Assembly (NCBI GenBank): GCA_910588655.1
Contig: CAJUPJ010000018.1
Location: forward strand, 1-64,000
Reading direction: 5' to 3'
DNA length: 64,000 bases
Source: an uncultured Lachnospiraceae bacterium
Lineage (GTDB): Bacteria; Bacillota; Clostridia; Lachnospirales; Lachnospiraceae
The position numbers and the translations under genes are program-made. Of the stretch, positions 34,733 to 44,563 are shown one piece after another. The notes under the pieces were generated by a model. It ran no database searches, was not told the origin of the DNA, and saw only the letters and a list, made by a program, of their open reading frames with translations. How positions within the stretch are numbered: position 1 is the first letter of the stretch; every line of letters starts with the position of its first letter.

Positions 34733-34795
34733 GGTTTATGGCTATTATATTTTTAATCTTTTATATAAGTTTAAGTATGTCATTGGTTATATCCT

Positions 34796-34817
34796 AAAAT
34801 TGCGTAGCAATTTTTTT
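34796..34817 (+). terminator. short terminator-like hairpin before the restriction system
   Basis: AAAATTGC-GTA-GCAATTTT followed by TTT. It may insulate the hsd genes from the operon upstream. Confidence 0.5.
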
Positions 34818-34901
34818 AAAAGGGATTGTATAAAAGCTAAGTTTGAAATATTATATATATACAAATATTTATATATATTATATGAGCAGGATGAAATATT
34901 A

Positions 34902-35030
34902 TGAAAGGACAAGCATATAGAATCAATAAAATAGGAAAGTATGAGATTACAGAAAAGGCGGTTATCATTATAAAAGATATGGAAAAACTTGAAGATAAGA
35001 CAGGAGAGAGAATAAATGCCAGTATTTAAT
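34902..35030 (+). CDS. hypothetical 42-aa ORF overlapping the hsdR start
   Basis: ATG at 34902 opens 42 codons rich in Lys, Ile and Glu, ending at a TAA that lies 15 bases inside hsdR. It matches no family I know. The overlap would couple its translation to hsdR. It may be a leader peptide or a remnant. No strong ribosome binding site precedes it. Confidence 0.35.
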
Positions 35031-38000
35031 GAAGATACAAGAGTGAAAATCCCAGCCACAATCCAATTTCTAAGACTGGACTATAATTATCAATCACTCA
35101 AAGAAGATGATATTGATATAGATTTCAACACAAAAATTTTTGTAAACAGGTTTAAACCTGCGCTCGAAACAATCAATGGCAGGAAATTTACCTATGATGA
35201 AATTAAAAGCATTATAACAGATATCCATAATGTCCTGAAAAATAATGACCTAGGGAAAGAATTTTATAATTGGCTTATTGAGCCAAAAGATAAAGTAAAA
35301 CTTATTGATTTTGAAGATATTTCTAAGAATGATTTTGCCGTTGTAGATGAATTACCATTTAGTGTGGCAAAGGGAACAGAGGAAGGTTCATTCAGACCAG
35401 ATATAAATATTCTTATTAATGGGATGCCACTTGCATTTTTGGAGGTTAAAAAGCCAAATAATGATGGCGGCATACAGAAAGAATTTGATAGAATGATAAA
35501 TAAGAGGCTGCAGAATCCGGACTATAGGAAATTCTTCAATCTTATTCAGTTTGTTTCCTTTTCTAATAATATGGAGTATGAAGAAGATGATGATGCAGAA
35601 GACGTAAAGGCTGGCTCATTTTATACAACGCCAAATGGAAATAATACTAGTTTTTCATTTTTCAGGGAAGATGACAGACAGTATCATTTAATATATCCAT
35701 ATAAAGATATTGATATGGATACCATCAAATATGTAATGAAAGACTGCGGCTATAATCCAGCTGGAACAGATACGCTAGAATTTGCAGAGAATTTAAAGCC
35801 AGCAACACCATGTAATAGTTTTGTGGCTTCTGTATTTGATAAAGAAAGATTTTTGTATTTTTTACAGTATGGAATTATGTTTATAAATAAACGGATTCCA
35901 GAGAAGCATATTATGCGTTATCCCCAGTTTTTTGCTACAAGAAAAATTATTGAAAGACTAGAATCAGGTGGTAATGGTGGTATTATCTGGCATACACAAG
36001 GCTCTGGAAAAACGGCAGTAGCGGCCTTTTCTAATCGTGTTATCAGGGATTATTATGCAAGAAAAGACATCAGCACAAGATTCTTTTTTGTGGTGGACAG
36101 GCTCGATTTGCTTACACAAGCAAGTATTGAGTTTGCCAATAGAGGACTGAATACAGTTAATTGTGAGAATAAAACAGCTTTTAGCAAAGAATTGAATAAA
36201 TCTCTTTCTACAGATGTCAGTAGTAAATCTATTGGTGAAATCTGTGTAGTAAATATACAGAAATTTGAGGGGAAGATGCCAGAAGCAAAGAATGATTATA
36301 ATGCAAAGTTACAACGTATCTTTTTTGTTGATGAAGCACATAGAAGCTATTCATCAACAGGTGAATTTTTTAAAAACCTTATGGCATGTGATTTGGATGC
36401 TGTTTATATTGCGCTTACTGGTACCCCGTTACTTTCTAAGAAAGAGCGTTCTAATTTGAAATTTGGTGACTATATACACAAGTATTTTTATGATAAGTCA
36501 ATAGCCGATGGATATACATTAAGAATCAAAAAGGAAAATATTGATACAGTAGCAAAGTCAGAAATAAAGAAGAATTTGGAAATAGAAGATAAGCAGTTTG
36601 AGGATAAAAACATTTATGAATCAGATGCCTATGTAAAGGCTCTGGGAGAGTTTATTGAAAGGGATTTTATAAATTTCAGGTTTCAGAATTCAGATGCATC
36701 TATTGGCGGTATGATTGTTTGCAGGACAAATCCACAAGCAAAAAAAGTGCATCAGTGGTTCAAAGATAATTCAAAGCTAAATACTGGACTTGTTATCACA
36801 GATACAGATAATCCAAAGCAGAAACAAATTAATAAAAATAACCAAATGGACTTTAGAGAAACGCTTGCTCCTGATATTCTGGTGGTGAATTTTATGCTTA
36901 CCACAGGATATGATGTAAAGCGTCTTAAAAAGATGTATCTCCTTAGAGGGCCACATGCACAGTCACTTTTGCAGACTATATCAAGAGTAAACAGACCTTA
37001 TAGGTCTCCAAACGGAAAGATTTATAAGTATGGCTATATCGTTGATTTTGTAGATATAGAGCAGGAATATGACAAAACCATAGAAGCTTATATAAATGAG
37101 CTTGAAGCAGACCTTAATGAGAATGGAGAAAATGAGGGCTCTCTTTCTGGTCTGGTTGTTGATAAAGAGGACATTAACAGGAAATATCATAAGTATATTG
37201 ATGAGTTAGGAGATATTATTTCTACGGATAATTTGGAGCATTTTTCAAAACAACTTACTTTTTACAATAAAGAAACACTTCTCAAAATTAGGAGGCTTCT
37301 AAATGGAATTAAAGAGTGCCAGACAGAATTTATTCTTTCAAGGGCAATGGACTATGCAGCACAGATTGATTCCGATAGGAACAAGAAACTCCTGCAATTA
37401 ACACAGGAGAGGATTGATTTTATAAATCTTTCCCAAAATACTGTTGACATGATGGATATTATCTCAAATGATGAAGTAGTGGAAATTCTTTATGAGTTTA
37501 TAAAAGTAAAGATTATTATTATGGAGCTTGGGCAGATGACACAGGACAATCCTAAGTTCCAGAGGTTTTCAAAAGTTGTAAGGGATATTCAGAATGAGAT
37601 AAAAAAGAACAAAAACAAAGATGATATTAAAATTAGAAGGCTAGATGAGCTTTTACAGAAGATTTTTAATGATTTATCCATTTCTGACTTAAATGATTTA
37701 GATTCTATTACTGATGAACTTTTAGAAGCTCTTGAAAGGGCAAGAAATATTAACTATGAAAATGAGAGATTGTCAAAAATTTACGGTGGAAATTATGCTT
37801 TTGTAAAAACATACCAGGATGCGATAGAAATATATCCAGCTGGTAAACCGGAGATAGAAAAAACGCTGGTTATTATTTATGAAGTGGTAGAAGATACTTT
37901 AGATAAAGAAATTGTGACTATTCAAGGAAGAAAAAACTTTGCTGGTTCTATAAAATCTAAAGCAACAAAAATTCTTTTGAAAGAGAAATTATATGGAAAA

Positions 38001-38063
38001 ATTAAGGGTTTCTATGCACAGCTATTAAATGACCTTTATACTAATATACAGATATTCAAATAG
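35016..38063 (+). CDS. hsdR: type I restriction enzyme, R subunit
   Basis: 1015 aa translocase-nuclease. The N-terminal endonuclease core is PD-(D/E)-x-K-like, with RPDINIL and LEVKK near residue 143. The SF2 motor has Walker A TQGSGKTA near 327, the DEAH box near 437 and TGTPL as motif III. A conserved C-terminal helical region binds the methyltransferase. The start follows AGGAGAG. It is 11 bases upstream of hsdM, so R, M and S form one transcription unit. Confidence 0.94.
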   Translation: MPVFNEDTRVKIPATIQFLRLDYNYQSLKEDDIDIDFNTKIFVNRFKPALETINGRKFTYDEIKSIITDIHNVLKNNDLGKEFYNWLIEPKDKVKLIDFEDISKNDFAVVDELPFSVAKGTEEGSFRPDINILINGMPLAFLEVKKPNNDGGIQKEFDRMINKRLQNPDYRKFFNLIQFVSFSNNMEYEEDDDAEDVKAGSFYTTPNGNNTSFSFFREDDRQYHLIYPYKDIDMDTIKYVMKDCGYNPAGTDTLEFAENLKPATPCNSFVASVFDKERFLYFLQYGIMFINKRIPEKHIMRYPQFFATRKIIERLESGGNGGIIWHTQGSGKTAVAAFSNRVIRDYYARKDISTRFFFVVDRLDLLTQASIEFANRGLNTVNCENKTAFSKELNKSLSTDVSSKSIGEICVVNIQKFEGKMPEAKNDYNAKLQRIFFVDEAHRSYSSTGEFFKNLMACDLDAVYIALTGTPLLSKKERSNLKFGDYIHKYFYDKSIADGYTLRIKKENIDTVAKSEIKKNLEIEDKQFEDKNIYESDAYVKALGEFIERDFINFRFQNSDASIGGMIVCRTNPQAKKVHQWFKDNSKLNTGLVITDTDNPKQKQINKNNQMDFRETLAPDILVVNFMLTTGYDVKRLKKMYLLRGPHAQSLLQTISRVNRPYRSPNGKIYKYGYIVDFVDIEQEYDKTIEAYINELEADLNENGENEGSLSGLVVDKEDINRKYHKYIDELGDIISTDNLEHFSKQLTFYNKETLLKIRRLLNGIKECQTEFILSRAMDYAAQIDSDRNKKLLQLTQERIDFINLSQNTVDMMDIISNDEVVEILYEFIKVKIIIMELGQMTQDNPKFQRFSKVVRDIQNEIKKNKNKDDIKIRRLDELLQKIFNDLSISDLNDLDSITDELLEALERARNINYENERLSKIYGGNYAFVKTYQDAIEIYPAGKPEIEKTLVIIYEVVEDTLDKEIVTIQGRKNFAGSIKSKATKILLKEKLYGKIKGFYAQLLNDLYTNIQIFK

Positions 38064-38074
38064 GAGGATTTACA

Positions 38075-39748
38075 ATGCCAGACATTTTTACATTAGAGAA
38101 TAAAATAAAGCAGATGATTGATGAAATGAAAGGACTTTGCCAGACCAACGGATTATCCAATCAGGCAAGTGAAGAAGTTGTTATTACCTCGGTATTCCTT
38201 TATAAATTTCTGAATGATAAATTTATAGCAAATATAAAGGATTTTGCAAAAGAAATGGAAATGAGTACAGAGGAAGTCTTACAAGATGAGGATATGTTTG
38301 CGGGATTTTATGATTCGTTTCCGCAGGATGTGGCTTTTAAATATGAAGATACGATAGAGTGCTTAATTAATAAAGTTGGAAATAATGATTTTTATAAGCT
38401 TTTTGATGATGCACTGGAGAGAATCTCTAATTATCCAGAGAACGAAGAATTTAGCATTGATACAGCAGACGGAGGAAGAAAGCCGCTATTTACAAGAGTG
38501 ACAGAAAATGTAGAAGCATCTAAAAGAAATAATTTTGCTAAAAATATATTTGGTATTATCAGTCAGGATAAATTTGATTTTGGAGAAGCCTTTAGGAATA
38601 ACTTTGACTTTTATAGTGCAATCTTTGAGCATCTGATTAAAGACTATAATGTTGCCAGCGGAGTATATGCAGAGTATTTTACACCGCAGGCTATTTCTGC
38701 AATTATTGCAAAAATTCTGGTAGAGATGTCACCAGTAGAAGATAAGATATATGATGTATATGACCCATCAGCAGGTTCTGGCTCGCTGGTACTGCATCTT
38801 GCTAATGCTTTGGGAAAGGGAAGTTTCGGAGACAAAGCACAGGTTTATACACAGGATATTTCAGGCAAGTCATCAAGATTTCTAAGGACAAATATGCTGC
38901 TTAACGGGCTTACAAACAGCCTTGACAACATTATTGAGGGAGATACGCTTGAAACACCAGCACACTATAAAGTAGCACACAATCCAAGTTCAGGAGTAAA
39001 GCAGTTTGATTATATTACATCAAATCCTCCATTTAAAATGGACTTTTCGTCTACCAGGAACACAATTGAACAGAAGTGGGAAGATTCTGAGATAAGGGAT
39101 GGAATCAAGAGATTTTTTGCAGGAGTACCCAGGATACCAAATAAGAAAAAAGAATCAATGGGAGTGTATCTGTGTTTTATCCAGCATATCCTGTGGAGTT
39201 TAAAAGAGGACGGAAAGGCAGCTATAGTAGTGCCAACAGGCTTTATAACAGCGCAGTCAGGCATTGAAAAGAAAATACGCCAGACAATCGTAGACAGGCA
39301 CTGGCTAAAAGGTGTAATATCTATGCCGTCAAATATCTTTGCAAATACGGGTACGAACGTATCAGTCCTTTTTGTTGATAAATCTAATAAAGAGGGAAAC
39401 ATTATGCTTATAGATGCATCTAAGCTTGGTGAAAAGAGAAAAGAGGGAAAGAACCAAAAGACTGTTTTGCGTCCTGATGAAGTAAAGAAAATAGAGGATA
39501 CTTTTATCAAACAAGATGTAGTAGAGGATTTTAGTGTTTCTGTTACCTATGGGCAGATAGCAGAGAAAAATTATTCTTTATCTGCAGGGCAGTATTTTGA
39601 AGTGAAAATTGAGTTTGTGGAACTGTCACAGGAAGATTTTGAAAAAAGAATGTTGGCATATTCCTCAAGGCTTGATAAGCTGTTTGCTGAAGGAAAATCC
39701 TTGGAGGATGAGATAAAAAAGAGATTGGGGGAGCTAAGATATGAGTGA
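38075..39748 (+). CDS. hsdM: type I restriction-modification DNA methyltransferase, M subunit
   Basis: 557 aa N6-adenine methyltransferase. The N-terminal HsdM helical domain is followed by the AdoMet motif DPSAGSGSL near residue 230 and the catalytic SNPPF near 317, and ends in a coiled-coil-like C-terminus. It acts as M2S modification enzyme and, with HsdR, as the restriction complex. The last bases overlap a short hsdS-like ORF in the ATGAGTGA arrangement. Confidence 0.94.
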   Translation: MPDIFTLENKIKQMIDEMKGLCQTNGLSNQASEEVVITSVFLYKFLNDKFIANIKDFAKEMEMSTEEVLQDEDMFAGFYDSFPQDVAFKYEDTIECLINKVGNNDFYKLFDDALERISNYPENEEFSIDTADGGRKPLFTRVTENVEASKRNNFAKNIFGIISQDKFDFGEAFRNNFDFYSAIFEHLIKDYNVASGVYAEYFTPQAISAIIAKILVEMSPVEDKIYDVYDPSAGSGSLVLHLANALGKGSFGDKAQVYTQDISGKSSRFLRTNMLLNGLTNSLDNIIEGDTLETPAHYKVAHNPSSGVKQFDYITSNPPFKMDFSSTRNTIEQKWEDSEIRDGIKRFFAGVPRIPNKKKESMGVYLCFIQHILWSLKEDGKAAIVVPTGFITAQSGIEKKIRQTIVDRHWLKGVISMPSNIFANTGTNVSVLFVDKSNKEGNIMLIDASKLGEKRKEGKNQKTVLRPDEVKKIEDTFIKQDVVEDFSVSVTYGQIAEKNYSLSAGQYFEVKIEFVELSQEDFEKRMLAYSSRLDKLFAEGKSLEDEIKKRLGELRYE

Positions 39749-39851
39749 TTTTCCGAAAGAATTATGTTTTACGCTAAAAGAATTGGTTAATGATGGTGTA
39801 TGTGCTTTTTCATCTATAGACCATATATGTAAAAATACATCTATGAAATAG
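39741..39851 (+). pseudogene. short ORF at the usual hsdS start position, possible specificity-gene fragment
   Basis: ATG at 39741 overlaps the end of hsdM, exactly where hsdS normally begins. It encodes 36 residues (MSDFPKELCFTLKELVNDG at the start, like the opening of a target recognition domain) and then stops. The functional hsdS begins 33 bases later from its own strong site. This looks like the cut-off 5' end of an older specificity gene. Confidence 0.5.
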
Positions 39852-39883
39852 AACAAATTTTATAAGAAAATAAAGGAGGAACA

Positions 39884-41185
39884 ATGATTGTTTTTTATGA
39901 GTTAAAAGATTTATGTATAGATATTATTGATTGCCCTCATTCTACTCCAAAATGGCTAAATGAAGGGATTCCAGTGATTAGGAATTATAATATATCAGGT
40001 GGGCAGCTAGATTTATCAAAATTATCATATGTTGATGAAGAAACTTATGAAAGTAGAATCAAAAGAGCAAAACCTGTTGAAAATGATATTATCATTTCAA
40101 GAGAAGCTCCAATGGGAGAAGCATGTTTAGTGCCTGGAAATTTTAAGTGCTGTCTTGGCCAAAGGCTTGTTTTGCTTAAGGTTGATAAAGAAAAATGCAA
40201 TCCCCATTATTTGTTATATGCTCTATTGTCACCATATGTTCAAACTCAAATAAAAAGAATAAACCAGACAGGCTCTATAGTAAGCAATTTAAATATACCA
40301 GATTTAAAAAAATTAGTAATTCCTTATATTAAAGACAATCAAAACAATATTGCCCAATGTTTAGAAGTATTAAATAAAAAGATATTTAATAATAATAAAA
40401 TAAATAAAGAATTAGAATCAATGGCAAAAACAATTTATGATTATTGGTTTTTGCAGTTTGAATTTCCGAATGAAGATGGAAAGCCCTATAAATCTTCTGG
40501 TGGAAAAATGGTTTGGAATGAAGAATTGAAAAGAGAGATTCCAGAAGGATGGAGAGTAGGGAGATTAAACGAATTTATTATGCAAGATAAAGGTGGAGAT
40601 TGGGGAAAAGCAACTAAAGAAGGTAAATATACAAAAAAAGTTACTTGTTTGAGAGGAGCAGATTTTCCATCAATATGTGGAAATGCTAAATTAGAAGCTC
40701 CTGAGAGGTTTATTAATGAAAAGAATACATTTAAAATATTGAAAAGAGGAGATTTAATTATAGAAATTTCAGGAGGAAGTCCAACACAATCTACAGGAAG
40801 AATATGCTATATAAATACAAATGTTTTAAAAAGATTTAAAAATGAATTAATTACCTCAAATTTTTGCAAAGCAGTTAATTTAATAGATGAAGATTTTATG
40901 TATTGGTTTTATAATTTGTGGAATAAATTATATTATAGCGGAGTGTTTTTTAAATATGAAGGAAAAACAACAGGAATTAAAAATCTTTTATTTGAAATGC
41001 TTTGTAGAGATTACCCAATAATAATACCTGATGTAAATTTGATAAAAAAATATAATCATAAAATAGAAAAATTATTTGATGTAATTCAGGAAAATTTATT
41101 AGAAAATGCAGAACTTTCATCATTAAGGGATTTTCTTTTGCCATTGTTAATGAATGGACAGATTGGATTTAAAGAGTACACATAG
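39884..41185 (+). CDS. hsdS: type I restriction-modification specificity subunit S
   Basis: 433 aa. Target recognition domain 1 spans about 1-150. A central conserved helix follows (NKKIFNNNKINKELESMAK, then IYDYWFLQFEFPNEDGKP). Target recognition domain 2 begins with PEGWRVGRLNEF, and a second conserved helix lies at the C-terminus (LRDFLLPLLMNGQI). The ATG follows AAAGGAGG. The recognition sequence cannot be predicted from these domains alone. Confidence 0.9.
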   Translation: MIVFYELKDLCIDIIDCPHSTPKWLNEGIPVIRNYNISGGQLDLSKLSYVDEETYESRIKRAKPVENDIIISREAPMGEACLVPGNFKCCLGQRLVLLKVDKEKCNPHYLLYALLSPYVQTQIKRINQTGSIVSNLNIPDLKKLVIPYIKDNQNNIAQCLEVLNKKIFNNNKINKELESMAKTIYDYWFLQFEFPNEDGKPYKSSGGKMVWNEELKREIPEGWRVGRLNEFIMQDKGGDWGKATKEGKYTKKVTCLRGADFPSICGNAKLEAPERFINEKNTFKILKRGDLIIEISGGSPTQSTGRICYINTNVLKRFKNELITSNFCKAVNLIDEDFMYWFYNLWNKLYYSGVFFKYEGKTTGIKNLLFEMLCRDYPIIIPDVNLIKKYNHKIEKLFDVIQENLLENAELSSLRDFLLPLLMNGQIGFKEYT

Positions 41186-41282
41186 AGAGAAAGGAATACA
41201 TATGCATAAAAACAAATATATGTTACGTTTTATGAAAAAGTAGAAAACGGTGATAATTATTTTAATTTTGGCAGATATGTAA

Positions 41283-41510
41283 TTTAAAAAGCATGGTATT
41301 TCATTTAAAAGCGCAACGCGTATATTCTTTGATTATGACTAGATTGAGAAGAACTTGAAGAACTAGAAGTAGCAAAAAACATGCCAATTACCTTTGATAA
41401 TGATTGTCCTGAAACAACACCAGAAAAGGCTGTTAAATTCAGAATAGTTAATCCGCCACGTAGCAGAACAGATACCCACATATTACCCGCATGAACTACA
41501 AAAAGTATCC
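41283..41510 (+). pseudogene. decayed BrnT-type toxin and antitoxin remnant
   Basis: In one frame KKHGISFKSATRIFFDYD, ending in stop codons, resembles the core of BrnT ribonuclease toxins (KKHGISFETA...F-D). In another frame shortly after, EELEELEVAKNMPITFDND ... TPEKAVKFR resembles antitoxin tails often paired with such toxins. No continuous gene remains across 41186-41605. The only other feature there is a 13-codon ORF just after hsdS. Confidence 0.4.
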
Positions 41511-41605
41511 CAGTGTAATCTGGAGTGCAGTTGTAGTTTATGCAGGTTTTTATTCCTTTATCATGCACTTGCATTATAGTTTTGTGTATTGTAGCTTGTC
41601 CTCAG

Positions 41606-42166
41606 TTAAAAAAGATTTGCAAATATATCATCTACTGGTATTTTAAAATTATCATATAAGGACACTGGTACTTTTTTATAATTTTTTTCTTCTTCTGTAA
41701 GTTCTTCATAGCCATATAAAGAAGTGTAAACATCACCAAGTATAAACTTATCATTTTTAGGCAGGTATGTTTCTATTGTACGTGGTAATGGCTCTGCAAT
41801 CCAGTATTCTTTTATGCCTGTTTTTTCATATAAGTCTTTTTTATATCCACGGTCATTTTTGACCGTACCTGGGGACAGGACTTAAACAATTAAATCAGGA
41901 GTTCCATATACGCCATTTCTTTTTATAATGTCTTTATTACATATAATCATTACATCTGGTATTACGCAGTCATTTTCAGTAAGGTGTACATCTGCACCAT
42001 CACTGAATGTTTCACAAGGTTTATTTGTTAAAAAGGTATGAAATGCATAATAAATATTTGATGCTACGCGGTTATGGTCTATTGAAGGGCGTGGTGAGAT
42101 TAATATGGTTTCGCCATTAAGTAGTTCTTTTCTTGGTTTTTCCTTATATGCCAGGTTACTATTCAT
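41606..42166 (-). pseudogene. Uma2-family (DUF820) endonuclease gene broken by one stop codon
   Basis: Restoring one codon gives an open frame of 186 aa from ATG 42166 (after AAAAGGAG) to a TAA at 41606-41608. The family marks are present: ISPRPSIDHNRVASNIY, the acidic D-x-H-L-T-E-N and VIPDVMIIC, then after the break NDRGYKKDLYEKTGIKEYWI. A TAA at 41882-41884 interrupts where most homologues have V-E-V-L-S-P. A single G-to-T change from GAA would cause it. The nuclease is probably inactive unless the stop is read through. Confidence 0.75.
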
Positions 42167-42185
42167 ATTTTTCTCCTTTTTAATA

Positions 42186-42232
42186 TGGCAGCATACAGCA
42201 CACAATATAGCCCTGTATGCTGTATGCTGCCA
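42186..42232 (-). terminator. 15-bp perfect hairpin after typA
   Basis: TGGCAGCATACAGCA and TGCTGTATGCTGCCA are exact inverse complements around a 17-base loop. It lies between typA and the Uma2 remnant, both on the minus strand. The downstream T-run is short. Confidence 0.6.
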
Positions 42233-42250
42233 TTTACAATCTATAACCTC

Positions 42251-44086
42251 CTACCCCTGCTTTTTCTTAGATGCCCTGAACCTCATTGTTGAATCTAGTA
42301 TTTTCTTTCTTATACGTAAACTTTCTGGTGTTATCTCCAGCAGTTCATCTGTATCTATAAATTCCAGTGCTTCTTCAAGGCTTAATTTCTTTGGTGTTGT
42401 AAGTTTAAGGGCTTCATCAGCGGATGAAGAACGTGTATTTGTAAGATGTTTTGTTTTACATACATTAAGTTCAATATCTTCTGTTTTGCCGCTCTGGCCT
42501 ATAACCATGCCAGCATATACTTTTTCGCCTGGCCCTATAAACAGTGTTCCCCTGTCCTGGGCGTTAAACAGCCCGTATGCTACAGCTTCGCCTGCCTCAA
42601 ATGCAATAAGTGAGCCTTGTTTACGGTATGCAATATCCCCTTTGTATGGACCATATTCTTCAAATACAGTGTTTATAATTCCATTTCCTTTTGTATCTGT
42701 CATAAATTCACCACGGTATCCTATAAGCCCACGTGATGGTATAAGGAATTCAAGCCTTGTATAGCCGCCGCCTATGGATGACATGCCAAGAAGTTCGCCT
42801 TTGCGGTTGCTAAGTTTCTGTATGACGCTTCCTGAGAAATCGTCTGGTACGTCAATATATGCGCGCTCCATTGGTTCAAGGCGGCCTCCGCGTTCATCAG
42901 TTTTATAAAGGACTTCGGCTTTGCTTACCGCAAATTCATAGCCTTCACGTCTCATATTTTCAATAAGTACAGAAAGGTGGAGTTCGCCACGTCCTGAAAC
43001 TTTAAAGCTGTCGGTATTTTCTGTTTCTTCTACACGCAGGCTTACATCAGAATTTAATTCAGCAAAAAGCCTGTCGCGCAGATGCCTTGAAGTTACATAT
43101 TTGCCCTCAAGTCCTGCAAGCGGGCTGTCATTAACTAAAAAGTGCATTGCAATAGTAGGTTCTGATATCTTCTGGAATGGGATTGGGACAGGATTGTCAG
43201 GTGAACAGAGTGTATCGCCAATATGGATATCTGTAATGCCTGAGATTGCAACTATTGAGCCAATGCCTGCTTCTTTTATTTCTGTCTTTTTAAGTCCTTC
43301 AAATTCATAAAGCTTGCCAATCCTGGTTTTTACAAGCTTTGAAGGGTCATGGTGGTTTACAATTACTACATCCTGGCCTGTTTTTACAGTGCCGTTGTCA
43401 ACCTTGCCTATCCCAATACGTCCTACATAATCGTTGTAGTCAATAGTGCTTATAAGCACTTGTGTGGCTACATCAGGGTCACCCTCTGGGGCTGGTATAT
43501 ATTCCAGTATAGTATCGAACAGTGGAAGCATGTCTGTTCCAGGTTCTTCTGCACTGTATGAAGCTGTGCCGTTTTTGGCAGATGCAAAAATAAATGGGCA
43601 GTCAAGCTGCTCTTCATTGGCGTCCAGGTCAATAAACAGTTCCAGGACTTCGTCTACAACTTCAGCAGGTCTTGCTTCTGGCCTGTCTGTTTTGTTAATG
43701 CAGGCAATAACAGGCAGTTCAAGTTCAAGTGCCTTTTTAAGTACAAACTTTGTCTGTGGCATTGCACCCTCAAAGGCATCAACCACAAGTACAACGCCGT
43801 TAACCATTTTCAGGACACGTTCAACTTCACCACCGAAGTCAGCATGTCCGGGAGTATCTATAATGTTGATTTTAGTATTATTATAAGTAATTGCAGTATT
43901 TTTGGACAGGATTGTGATACCACGCTCCCTTTCAATATCACCTGAGTCCATAACCCTTTCTGCAACTTCCTGGTTGGAACGGAATACGCCACTCTGTTTT
44001 AAAAGTTCGTCAACCAGTGTAGTTTTCCCGTGGTCTACATGGGCTATAATTGCAATATTCCTTACATCATCACGTTTAATTTTCAT
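42251..44086 (-). CDS. typA: ribosome-associated GTPase TypA/BipA
   Basis: 611 aa translational GTPase related to EF-G and LepA, important for ribosome assembly and stress growth. G motifs: AHVDHGKTTL, RGITI, DTPGHADF and NKTDRPEA. Domains II, III, V and the BipA-specific C-terminus follow (SRGLIGYRGEF, GLFNAQDRGTLFIG). AAAGGA lies about 11 bases before the ATG. The divergent upstream region to 44563 holds only small hairpins (CCAGCA...TGCTGG at 44139) and no gene I can support. Confidence 0.95.
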   Translation of the reverse strand: MKIKRDDVRNIAIIAHVDHGKTTLVDELLKQSGVFRSNQEVAERVMDSGDIERERGITILSKNTAITYNNTKINIIDTPGHADFGGEVERVLKMVNGVVLVVDAFEGAMPQTKFVLKKALELELPVIACINKTDRPEARPAEVVDEVLELFIDLDANEEQLDCPFIFASAKNGTASYSAEEPGTDMLPLFDTILEYIPAPEGDPDVATQVLISTIDYNDYVGRIGIGKVDNGTVKTGQDVVIVNHHDPSKLVKTRIGKLYEFEGLKKTEIKEAGIGSIVAISGITDIHIGDTLCSPDNPVPIPFQKISEPTIAMHFLVNDSPLAGLEGKYVTSRHLRDRLFAELNSDVSLRVEETENTDSFKVSGRGELHLSVLIENMRREGYEFAVSKAEVLYKTDERGGRLEPMERAYIDVPDDFSGSVIQKLSNRKGELLGMSSIGGGYTRLEFLIPSRGLIGYRGEFMTDTKGNGIINTVFEEYGPYKGDIAYRKQGSLIAFEAGEAVAYGLFNAQDRGTLFIGPGEKVYAGMVIGQSGKTEDIELNVCKTKHLTNTRSSSADEALKLTTPKKLSLEEALEFIDTDELLEITPESLRIRKKILDSTMRFRASKKKQG

Positions 44087-44563
44087 ATCAGGTACTGTCC
44101 TTTCTTGTGAAGCGGTATTAATTACTGTTTATGCCAGCAGTGCCAGCATTGCTGGGAGTGCGGACTGTAACAAATTTCTTGCAGTAAATGCCAGGATTTG
44201 GTATTATTACTATAACAAATAGTGTGCGGGGGATAATAATTGCAAATGCTGGTACAGCCATATATGCAGATGCAATAAAAATGTAATAGAAATTTAATAA
44301 AAAAATTAATTACAAATCCACAAAATACAAGTATACTAATTATATGCGCATTATACAAGTAAGAAAAAGTAACAAAAATAATTTAAAAATTGTTCCTGCT
44401 TTTGTAACAGACATAGAACAGGACAGAAAGCCGGAAAATGTCATACATAAAATTTGCAGAATTTGGGAATAATAGTTCTAAATTCCATTACAGGAACATA
44501 TAAATTATTAAAACAAATTACTGATAGGGCACAAAGCCCTAAGAAAAATGGAGGATAAGAAAT

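Noticed and set aside
42105..42764. Plus-strand 219-codon frame over the end of typA
   Set aside because: Antisense to typA and its terminator hairpin, Ser/Pro-rich as expected of a shadow frame.
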